Assembly: GCF_011605345.1 (NCBI RefSeq)
Contig: NZ_JAAOXM010000010.1
Coordinates: forward strand, 1-64,000
Reading direction: 5' to 3'
Origin: Burkholderia sp. D-99
GTDB taxonomy: Bacteria; Pseudomonadota; Gammaproteobacteria; Burkholderiales; Burkholderiaceae
Length of the DNA stretch: 64,000 bases
Numbering within the stretch: the first letter of the stretch is position 1; each line of letters starts with the position of its first letter. This document shows, one piece after another, positions 6,969 to 15,231 of the stretch. The translations under genes were made by a program, and so were the position numbers. The notes below the pieces were generated by a model, which did not search any database, had not been told where the DNA came from, and saw only the letters and a program-made list of their open reading frames with translations.

Positions 6969-9179
6969 ATGCGGAATGCGGTCCGGCGCGGCCATCGCTC
7001 GCCTTTGGCAATTTTCGACTGGATTTCCGGCCCGCAACGCGCGGCCCGCCCCATCTCGCCGAGGACATCCCGCGTGTTCGGCTGCGGCATGCTGGCGCTC
7101 GCGCTGCTGTGTGCCGGTTGCGCGGAATCGTCGGCGCAGCGTGACGGCAACGCGTCGGTCGCGTCGACGAAGATCGAACGCACCAAAGCCGAACGCCTCG
7201 CGCGCGAACAGCAGGTCGCACGCACCGTGCCGTCGCTTGCATCGATCAGCCTGACGCAACCGCGCCCGTTCACGTTGCGCGACTCGGGCCAGAACGGCGC
7301 GATGACGTTCCTGCGCGACGTCGATTTCCGCATCGTCAACAACCTCGGCTTCTTCATCCATCAGTTGTCAGCCACGCTCGTGCCGACGCAGGCCGGCGCG
7401 CCGATGGTGTTCGACGATCCGACGAGTTTCGAGATCGACGTACATGAAGGCACGGTCACGCTCGACAACGCGAAGCTGACCGCGCTCTTCAGCACCTACA
7501 TCTTCGGCTACCGCAATGCGCCGTTGCGCAAGCTCGCCGTGTCGGCCGGCGACGGCGTGATTCACCTGCAAGGCGAGATGCAGCGTGACGGCTGGGTGCC
7601 GTTCTCGCTGACCGGCACGCTTGCGATCCGCGACGGCAGCCAGCTCGTGTTCCATCCGACGGGTGTGCGCGTATCGGGCATCAACGCGCAGCCGGTGATG
7701 CGCGCGGCCAACGTGAAAATGGCCGACCTGCTGAAAGTCCAGACGCCGATCGCGCAACTCGCCGGCGACGATCTCGTGATGTCGGTCGACAAGCTGATGC
7801 CGCCGCCGCGCCTGAAGCTCACGATCACTGCAGTGCGCGTGACGCCGGCCGGCCTCGACCTGAAGCTCGACGACGGCACGCATGCCGGCTTCGCGATGCC
7901 CGCGAATGCACCCCAGCAGGCGATGTACATTCGCGGCGGCGACGTGAAGTTCATGCGCTCGATGCCGATGAATGCGGACATCGTGATCGGTCCGGTCGAT
8001 CCGGCGAAGCGTGACCAGGCTTTCGTGTTCGACCTGTATCACTATCGCGACCAGGTGTCGGCCGGCTACTTCAATTTCGACGAAAGCGGTGCGATGGCGA
8101 TCCGGATGCCTTCGTACGCGGGCCCGGCCAGCGGCGCACTGCTCGGCAACGCAGCCGCGCGCCTGAACGACAGCTTCCTCGCCGCGCAGCAGACTGCGCT
8201 GCGCGACGTACGCCAGCACTGGGAAGCCTACGCACTCGCGGCGAACATCGCTCACCCGGGCATGCAGAAGGTCGCGATGCGGCGCACGTCGACCACGCCG
8301 TTCAACGAACGGCACGTGTCGAACCGCAACCCGACGATCCATCTGCGCAACGTCGACTTCAACCTGTCCGGGGATATCGGCTTCCACGTCGAGGATCTCG
8401 ACGTGGAACTCGTATCGAAGCGGCCCGGCGAACCCGTCGATCTCGACGACCCGAACCAGTACGACATCCGCATTCTCGGCGGTACGGTCGTCGAGTCGTG
8501 GAAGGCGATGTCCGCGCTCTTCAACAACTATCTGCTCGACTACTCGCCGCGCTCGCTCAACGACCTGCAACTGAGCGCGGACGGCACGAACCTGCGTGTC
8601 CAGGGCGGCATCAAGCTGTGGAACCACGTGCCGGGCGTCTGGCTCCCGACCGACATGAAGGGCTCGCTGTCCGTGCTCGACGACCGGCACCTCGCGTTCA
8701 AGCCATCCCAGGTATCGGTGCTCGGCATTCCGCAGGCGAAGCTGCTGCGTTCGCTCGGCATCGAGCTCGCGTCGCTGACGCCGTTGCAGCGTCGCGGTGC
8801 GGAACTGCGCGGCGACACGCTCGTGCTCGACCAGTACACCGTGTTCCCGCCACCCGTGCTGAACGGCAAGCTCGGACAGGCAACCGTCGAGCGCGACGGG
8901 CTGCGCCTCACGTTCAGGCGCGTGGCAGGTTCGCCCGCGCCGCAACGGCCGCAGATCGATGCGCCGAGCTACATGTGGATGGAAGGCGGCGACATGAAGA
9001 TGTTCAACGTGCTCGAACTGAACGTGCGCGCACTGATCAGGAATTCGGCCGAGGCCGGTCCGATGCGTTTCGACCTGTACGGCTACCGCAGCCAGGTTGC
9101 GCAGGGCTCGGTGCGGATGCTGCCGGACGGCACGCTGGTCGTCGACATGGGGCAAAGGAACCCGCTCGCATCGCGTTGA
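6969..9179 (+). CDS. large lipoprotein with two homologous halves, 736 aa
   Basis: I do not recognise a named family. The N-terminus is basic and long, followed by a hydrophobic stretch ending in the lipobox LLCAGC (Cys51), so the protein should be lipid-anchored. The body contains the same domain twice, at about residues 112-385 and 457-732. Shared landmarks are LRDVDF/LRNVDF, LGFFIHQL/IGFHVEDL, ALFSTYIFGY/ALFNNYLLDY, VSGINAQPVMRA/VLGIPQAKLLRS, MPPPRLKLT/FPPPVLNGK, YIRGGDVKF/YMWMEGGDMK and FDLYHYRDQVSAGYF/FDLYGYRSQVAQGSV. Both halves look beta-rich. ATG at 6969 has GGAG eight bases upstream; GTG at 7074 with GAGGA is an alternative. It is monocistronic and ends in a shared terminator. Confidence 0.85.
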   Translation: MRNAVRRGHRSPLAIFDWISGPQRAARPISPRTSRVFGCGMLALALLCAGCAESSAQRDGNASVASTKIERTKAERLAREQQVARTVPSLASISLTQPRPFTLRDSGQNGAMTFLRDVDFRIVNNLGFFIHQLSATLVPTQAGAPMVFDDPTSFEIDVHEGTVTLDNAKLTALFSTYIFGYRNAPLRKLAVSAGDGVIHLQGEMQRDGWVPFSLTGTLAIRDGSQLVFHPTGVRVSGINAQPVMRAANVKMADLLKVQTPIAQLAGDDLVMSVDKLMPPPRLKLTITAVRVTPAGLDLKLDDGTHAGFAMPANAPQQAMYIRGGDVKFMRSMPMNADIVIGPVDPAKRDQAFVFDLYHYRDQVSAGYFNFDESGAMAIRMPSYAGPASGALLGNAAARLNDSFLAAQQTALRDVRQHWEAYALAANIAHPGMQKVAMRRTSTTPFNERHVSNRNPTIHLRNVDFNLSGDIGFHVEDLDVELVSKRPGEPVDLDDPNQYDIRILGGTVVESWKAMSALFNNYLLDYSPRSLNDLQLSADGTNLRVQGGIKLWNHVPGVWLPTDMKGSLSVLDDRHLAFKPSQVSVLGIPQAKLLRSLGIELASLTPLQRRGAELRGDTLVLDQYTVFPPPVLNGKLGQATVERDGLRLTFRRVAGSPAPQRPQIDAPSYMWMEGGDMKMFNVLELNVRALIRNSAEAGPMRFDLYGYRSQVAQGSVRMLPDGTLVVDMGQRNPLASR

Positions 9180-9201
9180 TGCGCGTGCCCGACATCCATG
9201 C

Positions 9202-9237
9202 AAAAAGCCCGGTGGCATATCGCCAACCGGGCTTTTC
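9202..9237. terminator. bidirectional terminator between lipoprotein gene and merR
   Basis: AAAAAGCCCGGT pairs with ACCGGGCTTTT around GGCATATCGCC. The A-run on one side and T-run on the other let it serve both convergent transcripts. Confidence 0.88.
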
Positions 9238-9260
9238 ATTTCATCCTTCGCACTTCGCGC

Positions 9261-9674
9261 TCAATCGTGCTTCAGTCCATCGATCACATCGAGCAGCGCC
9301 TGCCGCAATGCAATGACGTCGACGGTTGCGCCCGGCTTGCCCGGCGTGCGTGCATCAGCAGCCTGTGCCTCCGGCTCGACGGGTGCCGCTGCGGCCCGCT
9401 CGCCGCCCGGCGAATCGAGCCGGTTGCGCGCACCGTTGATCGTGAATCCCTGCTCGTACAACAACTCGCGAATCCGCCGGATCAGCAGCACTTCGTGGTG
9501 CTGGTAATACCGACGATTGCCACGCCGCTTCACCGGCCGCAGTTGAGTAAATTCCTGTTCCCAATAACGCAACACATGCGGCTTGACCCCGCACAGTTCG
9601 CTGACTTCACCGATCGTGAAGTAGCGCTTCGCGGGAATCGGAGGCAAGACGACTTTCTCAACCGTAGTGGTCAT
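9261..9674 (-). CDS. MerR-family transcriptional regulator
   Basis: This 137-residue DNA-binding protein has the MerR winged helix at residues about 17-85. YFTIGEVSELCGVKPHVLRYWE is the helix-turn-helix and RRGNRRYYQHHEVLLIRRIRELLYEQG the wing and following helix. It lacks the cysteines of metal-sensing MerR proteins and has a proline/alanine-rich linker (about 95-118) and a short helical tail. A MerR gene next to ihfA is a conserved arrangement in many proteobacteria; its target is usually not known. It lies 60 bases downstream of ihfA on the same strand, probably in the same transcript. Confidence 0.88.
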   Translation of the reverse strand: MTTTVEKVVLPPIPAKRYFTIGEVSELCGVKPHVLRYWEQEFTQLRPVKRRGNRRYYQHHEVLLIRRIRELLYEQGFTINGARNRLDSPGGERAAAAPVEPEAQAADARTPGKPGATVDVIALRQALLDVIDGLKHD

Positions 9675-9734
9675 CGTCGGTTAACCGTCGGTAAAGGGTG
9701 CGCGGCGGCCGCGCGGGACGTCAGCGCGCGGGGC

Positions 9735-10130
9735 TTACTCCGCGCCGTTTTCGACCAGCGCCTTCAGCTTCTGGCTCGCGTGGAAGGTTACCACCCGGCG
9801 GGCCGCGATCGGAATCGCCTCGCCCGTCTTCGGATTGCGGCCCGGTCGCTGCGGCTTGTCGCGCAACTGGAAGTTACCGAACCCCGACAGCTTGACGCTT
9901 TCGCCGTTTTCGAGCGCGTCGCGGATCACCTCGAAAAACGCCTCGACCATGTCCTTCGCTTCACGCTTGTTCAGCCCGACGCTGTCGAACAGCAGCTCCG
10001 CCAGTTCCGCCTTCGTCAGCGTGGGCGTCTCGGGGGACGCCGGCGCCGAAGCGTCGCGGTTCATGGCGCTGCGTTGCGCCGTCAGGAGGGCTTCGAATTC
10101 ACTCGAGGTCATGTCGTTCATATCTGCCAT
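9735..10130 (-). CDS. ihfA: integration host factor alpha subunit
   Basis: IHF-alpha pairs with IHF-beta to bend DNA in recombination, replication and sigma54 promoters. The core (residues about 37-131) shows TLTKAELAELLFDSVGLNKREAKDMVEAFFEVIRDAL and the DNA-intercalating arm GRNPKTGEAIPIAARRVVTFHAS. The annotated 131 residues include about 35 extra at the N-terminus (MADMNDMTSSEFEALLTAQR) not found in the roughly 99-residue enterobacterial protein. Two further ATG codons occur at residues 4 and 7. The gene follows pheT by 63 bases, as in E. coli, where pheST and ihfA form one operon. Confidence 0.95.
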   Translation of the reverse strand: MADMNDMTSSEFEALLTAQRSAMNRDASAPASPETPTLTKAELAELLFDSVGLNKREAKDMVEAFFEVIRDALENGESVKLSGFGNFQLRDKPQRPGRNPKTGEAIPIAARRVVTFHASQKLKALVENGAE

Positions 10131-10193
10131 ACAGCGCGTTAAATCAAAACTTACGATCGGAAAAGGCCGCCCGCGAGCGGGCGGACCTCCTCC

Positions 10194-12623
10194 TTAGCCG
10201 CGCAGGCGCGCACCGACGCGAGCCATCCGCTCGACCAGCGTCTGGATCGCCTGATCGACGACCTCGTCCTGTAGCGTGCCAGCCGCGTCCTGCAGCGTCA
10301 CGCGGAAGGCAAGGCTCTTCTCGTGCGCGGCAAGACCACCGGAAGTATTTGATTTTGCACGAAATTCGTCGAAGAGTACAACCTTCTGAACGAATCGGCA
10401 GGCCTCTTCGGCAAGCGCCTTCTTCATTTCGTCGAAAAGTGCCTGAACCTCGACCGCCTGATCGACGACAACGGCGATATCGCGACGCACCGGCGGGAAT
10501 TTCGACACATCGGTCGGTGCCGGCAGCGCACGCGCAATCAGCGCGTCCGCATCGATCTCGAACATCACCGGTGCGTGCGGCAGCTCGTACTTCTGCATCA
10601 GGCGCGGGTGCAGTTCGCCGATCCAGCCAACCGCACGACCATCGACTTCGATGCGCGCGCTGCGGCCCGGATGGAGGGCCGGATGCTCTGCCTTCACGAA
10701 GCGTGCGGCCGCAGGCGCGAGCAGTGCTTCGAGATCGCCCTTCACGTCGAAGAAATCGACTGCGCGGGTAGCGACGCCCCACTGCTCGTCGACTGCCGGA
10801 CCGTACGCCAGCGCACCAACACGCTTCGGCTGCACATGACCTTCGACCGCCAGCTCGCCGGCCTTCACCGACGAATCGGCGAGGAACACTCGACCAGCCT
10901 CGAACACGCGCACGCGATCTGCACGGCGGTTCAGGTTGTGGCGCAGCACGGAAATCAGGCTGCCGAACAGCGTCGTGCGCATCACCGACAGCTGGCTCGC
11001 GATCGGGTTCAGCAGGCGGATCGGATGGTCGTTGCCCGCGAAATCCTGCTCCCACTCCGCATCGACGAAGCTGAAGTTGACGGTTTCCGCGTAGTCGCGC
11101 GCGGCGAGCGCGTGACGGATGTCGTGGATCGAGCGCCGCGTCTCGTTGGTCGCGCGCATTTCGCTCGTCGCGACCGGCGGACGCGCCGGGATCTTCTCGA
11201 AGCCGTAGATGCGCGCCACTTCCTCGATCAGGTCTTCCTCGATCTCGATGTCGAAGCGATGCGACGGCGGCGTGACGAGGAACGCGTCGTCTTCACGCTC
11301 GAACGGCAAGGCGAGGCGCGTGAAGATGCTGGCGATCTCGTCGGCGCTGATCTTCACGCCGATGATGCGGTTCGCGCGCGACACGCGCATCTTCACCGGC
11401 GCGCGCTGCGGCAGGTTCACGGACTGATCGTCGACCGGGCCGGCCTTGCCGCCGCAGATCTCGAGAATCAGTTGCGTGATGCGCTCGACGTGCTCGACGG
11501 TCGTCGCGTAATCGACGCCGCGCTCGAAGCGATGGGCCGCATCGGTCGAGAAGTTGTACTTGCGCGCGCGGCCGCGGATGCTGTCCGGCCACCAGAACGC
11601 GGCTTCCAGGTAGATGTTGGTCGTATCGAGCGTGACGGCCGTGCTGTCGCCGCCCATGATGCCGGCCAGGCTTTCGACATGGCGATCATCCGCAATCACG
11701 CCGACCGTTTCGTCGAGTTCGACCGTGTTGCCATTGAGCAGCTTCAGCGATTCGCCGCGCTTGCCCCAGCGCACCTCGATACCGCCGTGGATCTTGTCGA
11801 GATCGAACACGTGCGACGGGCGGCCGAGCTCGAACATCACATAGTTCGAGATGTCGACGAGCGCCGACACGCTGCGCTGGCCGGAACGCTCGAGGCGCTC
11901 GACCATCCACTGCGGGGTTTTCGCATGCGCGTTCACGCCGCGGATCACGCGACCCGAGAAGCGGCCGCACAGATCGGGCGCGGCGATACGCACCGGCAGC
12001 GTTTCGTCGAGCTCGACGCGCACCGGGCGGATGTCGACCGGCGTCAGCGGTGCGCCGGTGATCGCGGCCGTCTCGCGCGCGATACCGAACACGGACAGGC
12101 AGTCGGCCTTGTTCGGCGTCAGCTTGATTTCGAAGATCGTGTCGTCGAGATTGAGCGTCTCGCGGATGTCCTGGCCGACCGGCGTGTCTTCCGGCAGCAC
12201 CAGCAGGCCGCTGTGGTCCTCGGACAGCTTCAGCTCGCGCGCCGAGCACAGCATCCCCTGGCTCTCCACGCCGCGCAGCTTCGACAGCTTGATCGCGAAC
12301 GGCTTGCCACCCTCTTCCGCCGGCGGCAGTTCCGCGCCGACCAATGCAACCGGCACCTTGATGCCGGGCGCGACGTTCGGTGCGCCACAAACGATATTCA
12401 GCGTCGCGCCGGTGCCGGCGTCGACCTGGCAGACATTGAGCTTGTCCGCATCCGGATGCTTGACGACTTCGAGCACGCGGCCGACGACGATCTTCGACGT
12501 CGGCGGCGCAGCCTTGCTCAGCGATTCGACTTCGAGCCCCGCCATCGTCAGCGCGTGCGACAGTTCGTCGGTCGTCAGCTGCGGGTCGACAAAGGTTCTC
12601 AACCAGGATTCAGGGAATTGCAT
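10194..12623 (-). CDS. pheT: phenylalanyl-tRNA synthetase beta subunit
   Basis: PheT forms the alpha2-beta2 enzyme with PheS that charges tRNA-Phe. The 809-residue protein has normal length and domain order. There is an N-terminal EMAP-II-like tRNA-binding domain (about 40-150, ending near VESQGMLCSARELKLSEDHSG), the B3/4 editing domain (about 215-390, with FDLDKIHGGIEVRWG), a B5 domain (about 405-475), the catalytic-like module (about 480-690) and the C-terminal FDX-ACB anticodon-binding domain (about 715-808, SKFPPVRRDIAVVVD). The start ATG at 12623 lies about 95 bases after the pheS stop. Confidence 0.97.
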   Translation of the reverse strand: MQFPESWLRTFVDPQLTTDELSHALTMAGLEVESLSKAAPPTSKIVVGRVLEVVKHPDADKLNVCQVDAGTGATLNIVCGAPNVAPGIKVPVALVGAELPPAEEGGKPFAIKLSKLRGVESQGMLCSARELKLSEDHSGLLVLPEDTPVGQDIRETLNLDDTIFEIKLTPNKADCLSVFGIARETAAITGAPLTPVDIRPVRVELDETLPVRIAAPDLCGRFSGRVIRGVNAHAKTPQWMVERLERSGQRSVSALVDISNYVMFELGRPSHVFDLDKIHGGIEVRWGKRGESLKLLNGNTVELDETVGVIADDRHVESLAGIMGGDSTAVTLDTTNIYLEAAFWWPDSIRGRARKYNFSTDAAHRFERGVDYATTVEHVERITQLILEICGGKAGPVDDQSVNLPQRAPVKMRVSRANRIIGVKISADEIASIFTRLALPFEREDDAFLVTPPSHRFDIEIEEDLIEEVARIYGFEKIPARPPVATSEMRATNETRRSIHDIRHALAARDYAETVNFSFVDAEWEQDFAGNDHPIRLLNPIASQLSVMRTTLFGSLISVLRHNLNRRADRVRVFEAGRVFLADSSVKAGELAVEGHVQPKRVGALAYGPAVDEQWGVATRAVDFFDVKGDLEALLAPAAARFVKAEHPALHPGRSARIEVDGRAVGWIGELHPRLMQKYELPHAPVMFEIDADALIARALPAPTDVSKFPPVRRDIAVVVDQAVEVQALFDEMKKALAEEACRFVQKVVLFDEFRAKSNTSGGLAAHEKSLAFRVTLQDAAGTLQDEVVDQAIQTLVERMARVGARLRG

Positions 12624-12717
12624 GGATGTCTACGTTCGAAACAGGTTAGATCGACGCCCGGGCCCCGTCGGATCGTCCGTCGGGGCATGCACGGGCACAG
12701 GTCGGCGCGGCGCGGCG

Positions 12718-13731
12718 TTATGCGAACTGGCGCAGGAAACGCAGGTCGTTCTCGAAGAACAGCCGGAGATCCTGGACGCCGTAGCGCAGCATCGTCAGGC
12801 GCTCGAGGCCGCTGCCGAACGCGAAGCCGATGTAGCGCTCGGGATCGAGGCCCATGTTGCGAATCACGGTCGGATGCACCTGCCCCGAACCGGAGATCTC
12901 GAGCCACTTGCCGGCGTTCTTGCCTTGCTCGAACATCATGTCGATCTCGGCCGACGGCTCCGTGAACGGGAAGTACGACGGACGGAAGCGCACGAGGATG
13001 TCGTCACGCTCGAAGAATTTTTTCAGGAAGTCGGTATAGACGCCCTTGAGGTCGGCGAAGCTGATGTTTTCGTCGATCCACAGCCCCTCGACCTGATTGA
13101 ACATCGGCGAGTGGGTCGCGTCGCTGTCGACGCGATACGTGCGGCCCGGCGCGATCACCTTGATCGGCGGACGGTTCATGCGCGCGTAACGCACCTGCAT
13201 CGGGCTCGTGTGCGTGCGCAGCAGCAGTTGGCGGCCGTCGGCATCCTTGCCTTCGACGTAGAAGGTGTCCTGCATCGAACGCGCCGGATGGTTCTCCGGG
13301 CTGTTCAGCGACGTGAAGTTGTACCAGTCGGTCTCGATTTCGGGGCCGTCGGCCACATCGAAACCGATCGAGCCGAAAATCTGTTCGACACGCTCCCACG
13401 TGCGCATCACGGGGTGCAGGCTACCTGCACCGGCGCCGCGGCCCGGCAACGTGACGTCGATCGCTTCGGCAGTGAGGCGCTGGTTCAGCAGCGCGTCGGC
13501 CAGTGCCTGACGACGGGCGGTCAGCGCGGCTTCAACCTGCTGCTTCACGACGTTGATGCGTGCGCCTTCGGTCTTGCGTGTTTCGGGATCGAGCTTGCCG
13601 AGGCCCTTCAGCAACTCGGTCAGCGCACCCGACTTGCCGAGAAATCGTGCTTTCTCGTTTTCGAGCGTGGTGATGTCGGCAGCCTGTTCGAAGGACTGCT
13701 GCGCGTCGGCGACAATCTGGTCCAGATCCAT
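12718..13731 (-). CDS. pheS: phenylalanyl-tRNA synthetase alpha subunit
   Basis: This is the catalytic subunit of PheRS. The 337-residue product has the N-terminal coiled coil (about 1-90), then class II motifs: motif 1 region LHPVMRTWERVEQIFGSIGF, motif 2 around RPSYFPFTEPSAEIDMMFEQG, and motif 3 GFAFGSGLERLTMLRYGVQDLRLF near residues 305-330. I chose the ATG at 13731, giving the usual family length, with GGGA 6 bases upstream. Two in-frame ATGs at 13740 and 13755 lie just upstream. An intrinsic terminator separates it from rplT. Confidence 0.96.
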   Translation of the reverse strand: MDLDQIVADAQQSFEQAADITTLENEKARFLGKSGALTELLKGLGKLDPETRKTEGARINVVKQQVEAALTARRQALADALLNQRLTAEAIDVTLPGRGAGAGSLHPVMRTWERVEQIFGSIGFDVADGPEIETDWYNFTSLNSPENHPARSMQDTFYVEGKDADGRQLLLRTHTSPMQVRYARMNRPPIKVIAPGRTYRVDSDATHSPMFNQVEGLWIDENISFADLKGVYTDFLKKFFERDDILVRFRPSYFPFTEPSAEIDMMFEQGKNAGKWLEISGSGQVHPTVIRNMGLDPERYIGFAFGSGLERLTMLRYGVQDLRLFFENDLRFLRQFA

Positions 13732-13784
13732 AGATCCCATCATTTCCAACGTCATTCGGTCTTGGCGAGCGAAACTGCTCCACC

Positions 13785-13817
13785 AAACAAAAAAGGGGCT
13801 CGGAAGAGCCCCGTTTT
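13785..13817 (-). terminator. terminator between rplT and pheS
   Basis: On the minus strand GGGGCTC and GAGCCCC form a stem with TTCC in the loop, followed by T6. In E. coli this interval holds the pheM leader and attenuator of pheST. Here I find the terminator but no phenylalanine-rich leader frame. Confidence 0.85.
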
Positions 13818-13880
13818 CGCTGCAGCGGCCGAAACTACCGGATCATCGCTGCAGCTAACCACGCAGTGCTAATTTCGCAA

Positions 13881-14240
13881 TTAGGCTGCAACGGCGGCTT
13901 TCACCTGCTTGACGATCGCAGCAAAAGCAGCCTTGTCGAACACCGCCATGTCGGCCAGCACCTTACGGTCGAGTTCGATCGACGCCTTCTTCAGGCCGTT
14001 GATGAACACGCTGTAGGTCATGTCGTGCTGGCGAACTGCCGCGTTGATACGCGTGATCCACAGTGCGCGGAACACACGCTTCTTGTTGCGGCGATCGCGG
14101 TACGCGTACTGACCAGCGCGCATCACCGCCTGCTTGGCGATGCGATAGACGTTATTGCGGCGGCCGCGATAACCCTTGGCCAGGTTGATGATCTTCTTGT
14201 GGCGGGCCCGTGCGGTTACCCCACGTTTGACTCGAGGCAT
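13881..14240 (-). CDS. rplT: 50S ribosomal protein L20
   Basis: L20 is needed early in large-subunit assembly and binds 23S rRNA. The 119-residue protein is complete. It opens [42 protein letters not shown] and contains the conserved [23 protein letters not shown] (about 50-72). It is extremely basic in its N-terminal half. It follows rpmI by 30 bases in the standard infC-rpmI-rplT operon. In other bacteria L20 represses this operon by binding its mRNA; I did not identify that binding site. Confidence 0.98.
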
Positions 14241-14270
14241 GTTTCTCTCCTGTGAGTATCTGTTGAGGGG

Positions 14271-14468
14271 TTACGCGAACGGCAGCATTGCGCGGACGGA
14301 GTTCAGATCGGAATCATGAACTGCCGTTGCGCCGCGCAGGTGACGCTTGTTCTTCGTGGTTTTCTTGGTCAGGATGTGGCGCTTGAAGGCCTGACCGCGC
14401 TTGACGGTACCGCCCGGACGCACCACGAAGCGCTTTGCAGCACTCTTCTTGGTCTTCATCTTCGGCAT
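14271..14468 (-). CDS. rpmI: 50S ribosomal protein L35
   Basis: This is a 65-residue basic ribosomal protein of usual length. It shows [20 protein letters not shown] at the start and [16 protein letters not shown] in the middle, both signatures of L35. The ribosome-binding site CTGGAG precedes the ATG by 8-9 bases. It lies between infC and rplT; the 189-base gap upstream of it is a likely place for leader control of rpmI-rplT. Confidence 0.97.
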
Positions 14469-14657
14469 GACGACAACTCCAGTTTATTAGATGGCGATGG
14501 GTGTGCGGTTGGCTTGCGCCCTTGACCCGCCCTTCGAAACCCAGTCCACTTGTGTACGGCGATCCGCTTGCGCAACCGCCGTCATTGTTGGCACGCCGCC
14601 CTGACCGGGCAACGCGCCGAACCACTTCCGAACCTGCGCGCGAAGCGCGCGGGCCCG

Positions 14658-15182
14658 TTACTTCTTTTTCTTCGGCGAGAGCACCATGATCATCTGGCGC
14701 CCTTCCATCTTCGGCATCTGCTCGACCTGGCCGACTTCCTCGAGATCCGTGCGCAGACGCTCAAGCATCCGCATACCGATTTCCTGGTGAGCCATTTCGC
14801 GACCGCGGAAACGCAACGTGATCTTCGTCTTGTCGCCTTCTTCGAGGAAGCGCACGAGATTGCGGAGCTTGACGTTGTAATCCCCGTCATCGGTACCCGG
14901 GCGGAACTTGACTTCCTTGACCTGGATGACCTTCTGCTTCAGCTTCGCTTCGTGCTGCTTCTTCGATTCCTGGTACTTGAACTTGCCGTAATCCATCAGA
15001 CGGCAAACCGGGGGAACCGCTTGCGGCGCGATTTCCACCAGGTCAACATCCAGTTCTTCCGATTTACGGAAAGCATCAGCGAGTTTTACGATACCGAGCG
15101 GTTCGTTCTCGATCCCGACCAGACGCACTTCCGGCGCAGTGATTTCACCGTTGATGCGATGCGACGACTTATCAGTAGCGAT
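14658..15182 (-). CDS. infC: translation initiation factor IF-3, AUC start
   Basis: IF-3 prevents premature subunit joining and discriminates against non-canonical start codons. The 174-residue protein has the N-domain (about 10-80, INGEITAPEVRLVGIENEPLG), the lysine-rich linker (KKQHEAKLKQKVIQVKEVKFRPG) and the C-domain ending RQMIMVLSPKKKK. No ATG, GTG or TTG fits the true N-terminus. GAGGAAAC lies 4-5 bases before an ATC at 15182, giving (M)ATDKSSHRINGE. A rare AUU/AUC start is the hallmark of infC and gives autogenous control, because IF-3 itself rejects that codon. An ATG-only reading from 15128 would lose about 18 conserved residues. Confidence 0.95.
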   Translation of the reverse strand: MATDKSSHRINGEITAPEVRLVGIENEPLGIVKLADAFRKSEELDVDLVEIAPQAVPPVCRLMDYGKFKYQESKKQHEAKLKQKVIQVKEVKFRPGTDDGDYNVKLRNLVRFLEEGDKTKITLRFRGREMAHQEIGMRMLERLRTDLEEVGQVEQMPKMEGRQMIMVLSPKKKK

Positions 15183-15231
15183 GTTACGTTTCCTCTAAAA
15201 ATTTAAAAAACGAGCCGCGCTGCCAGGGCGG

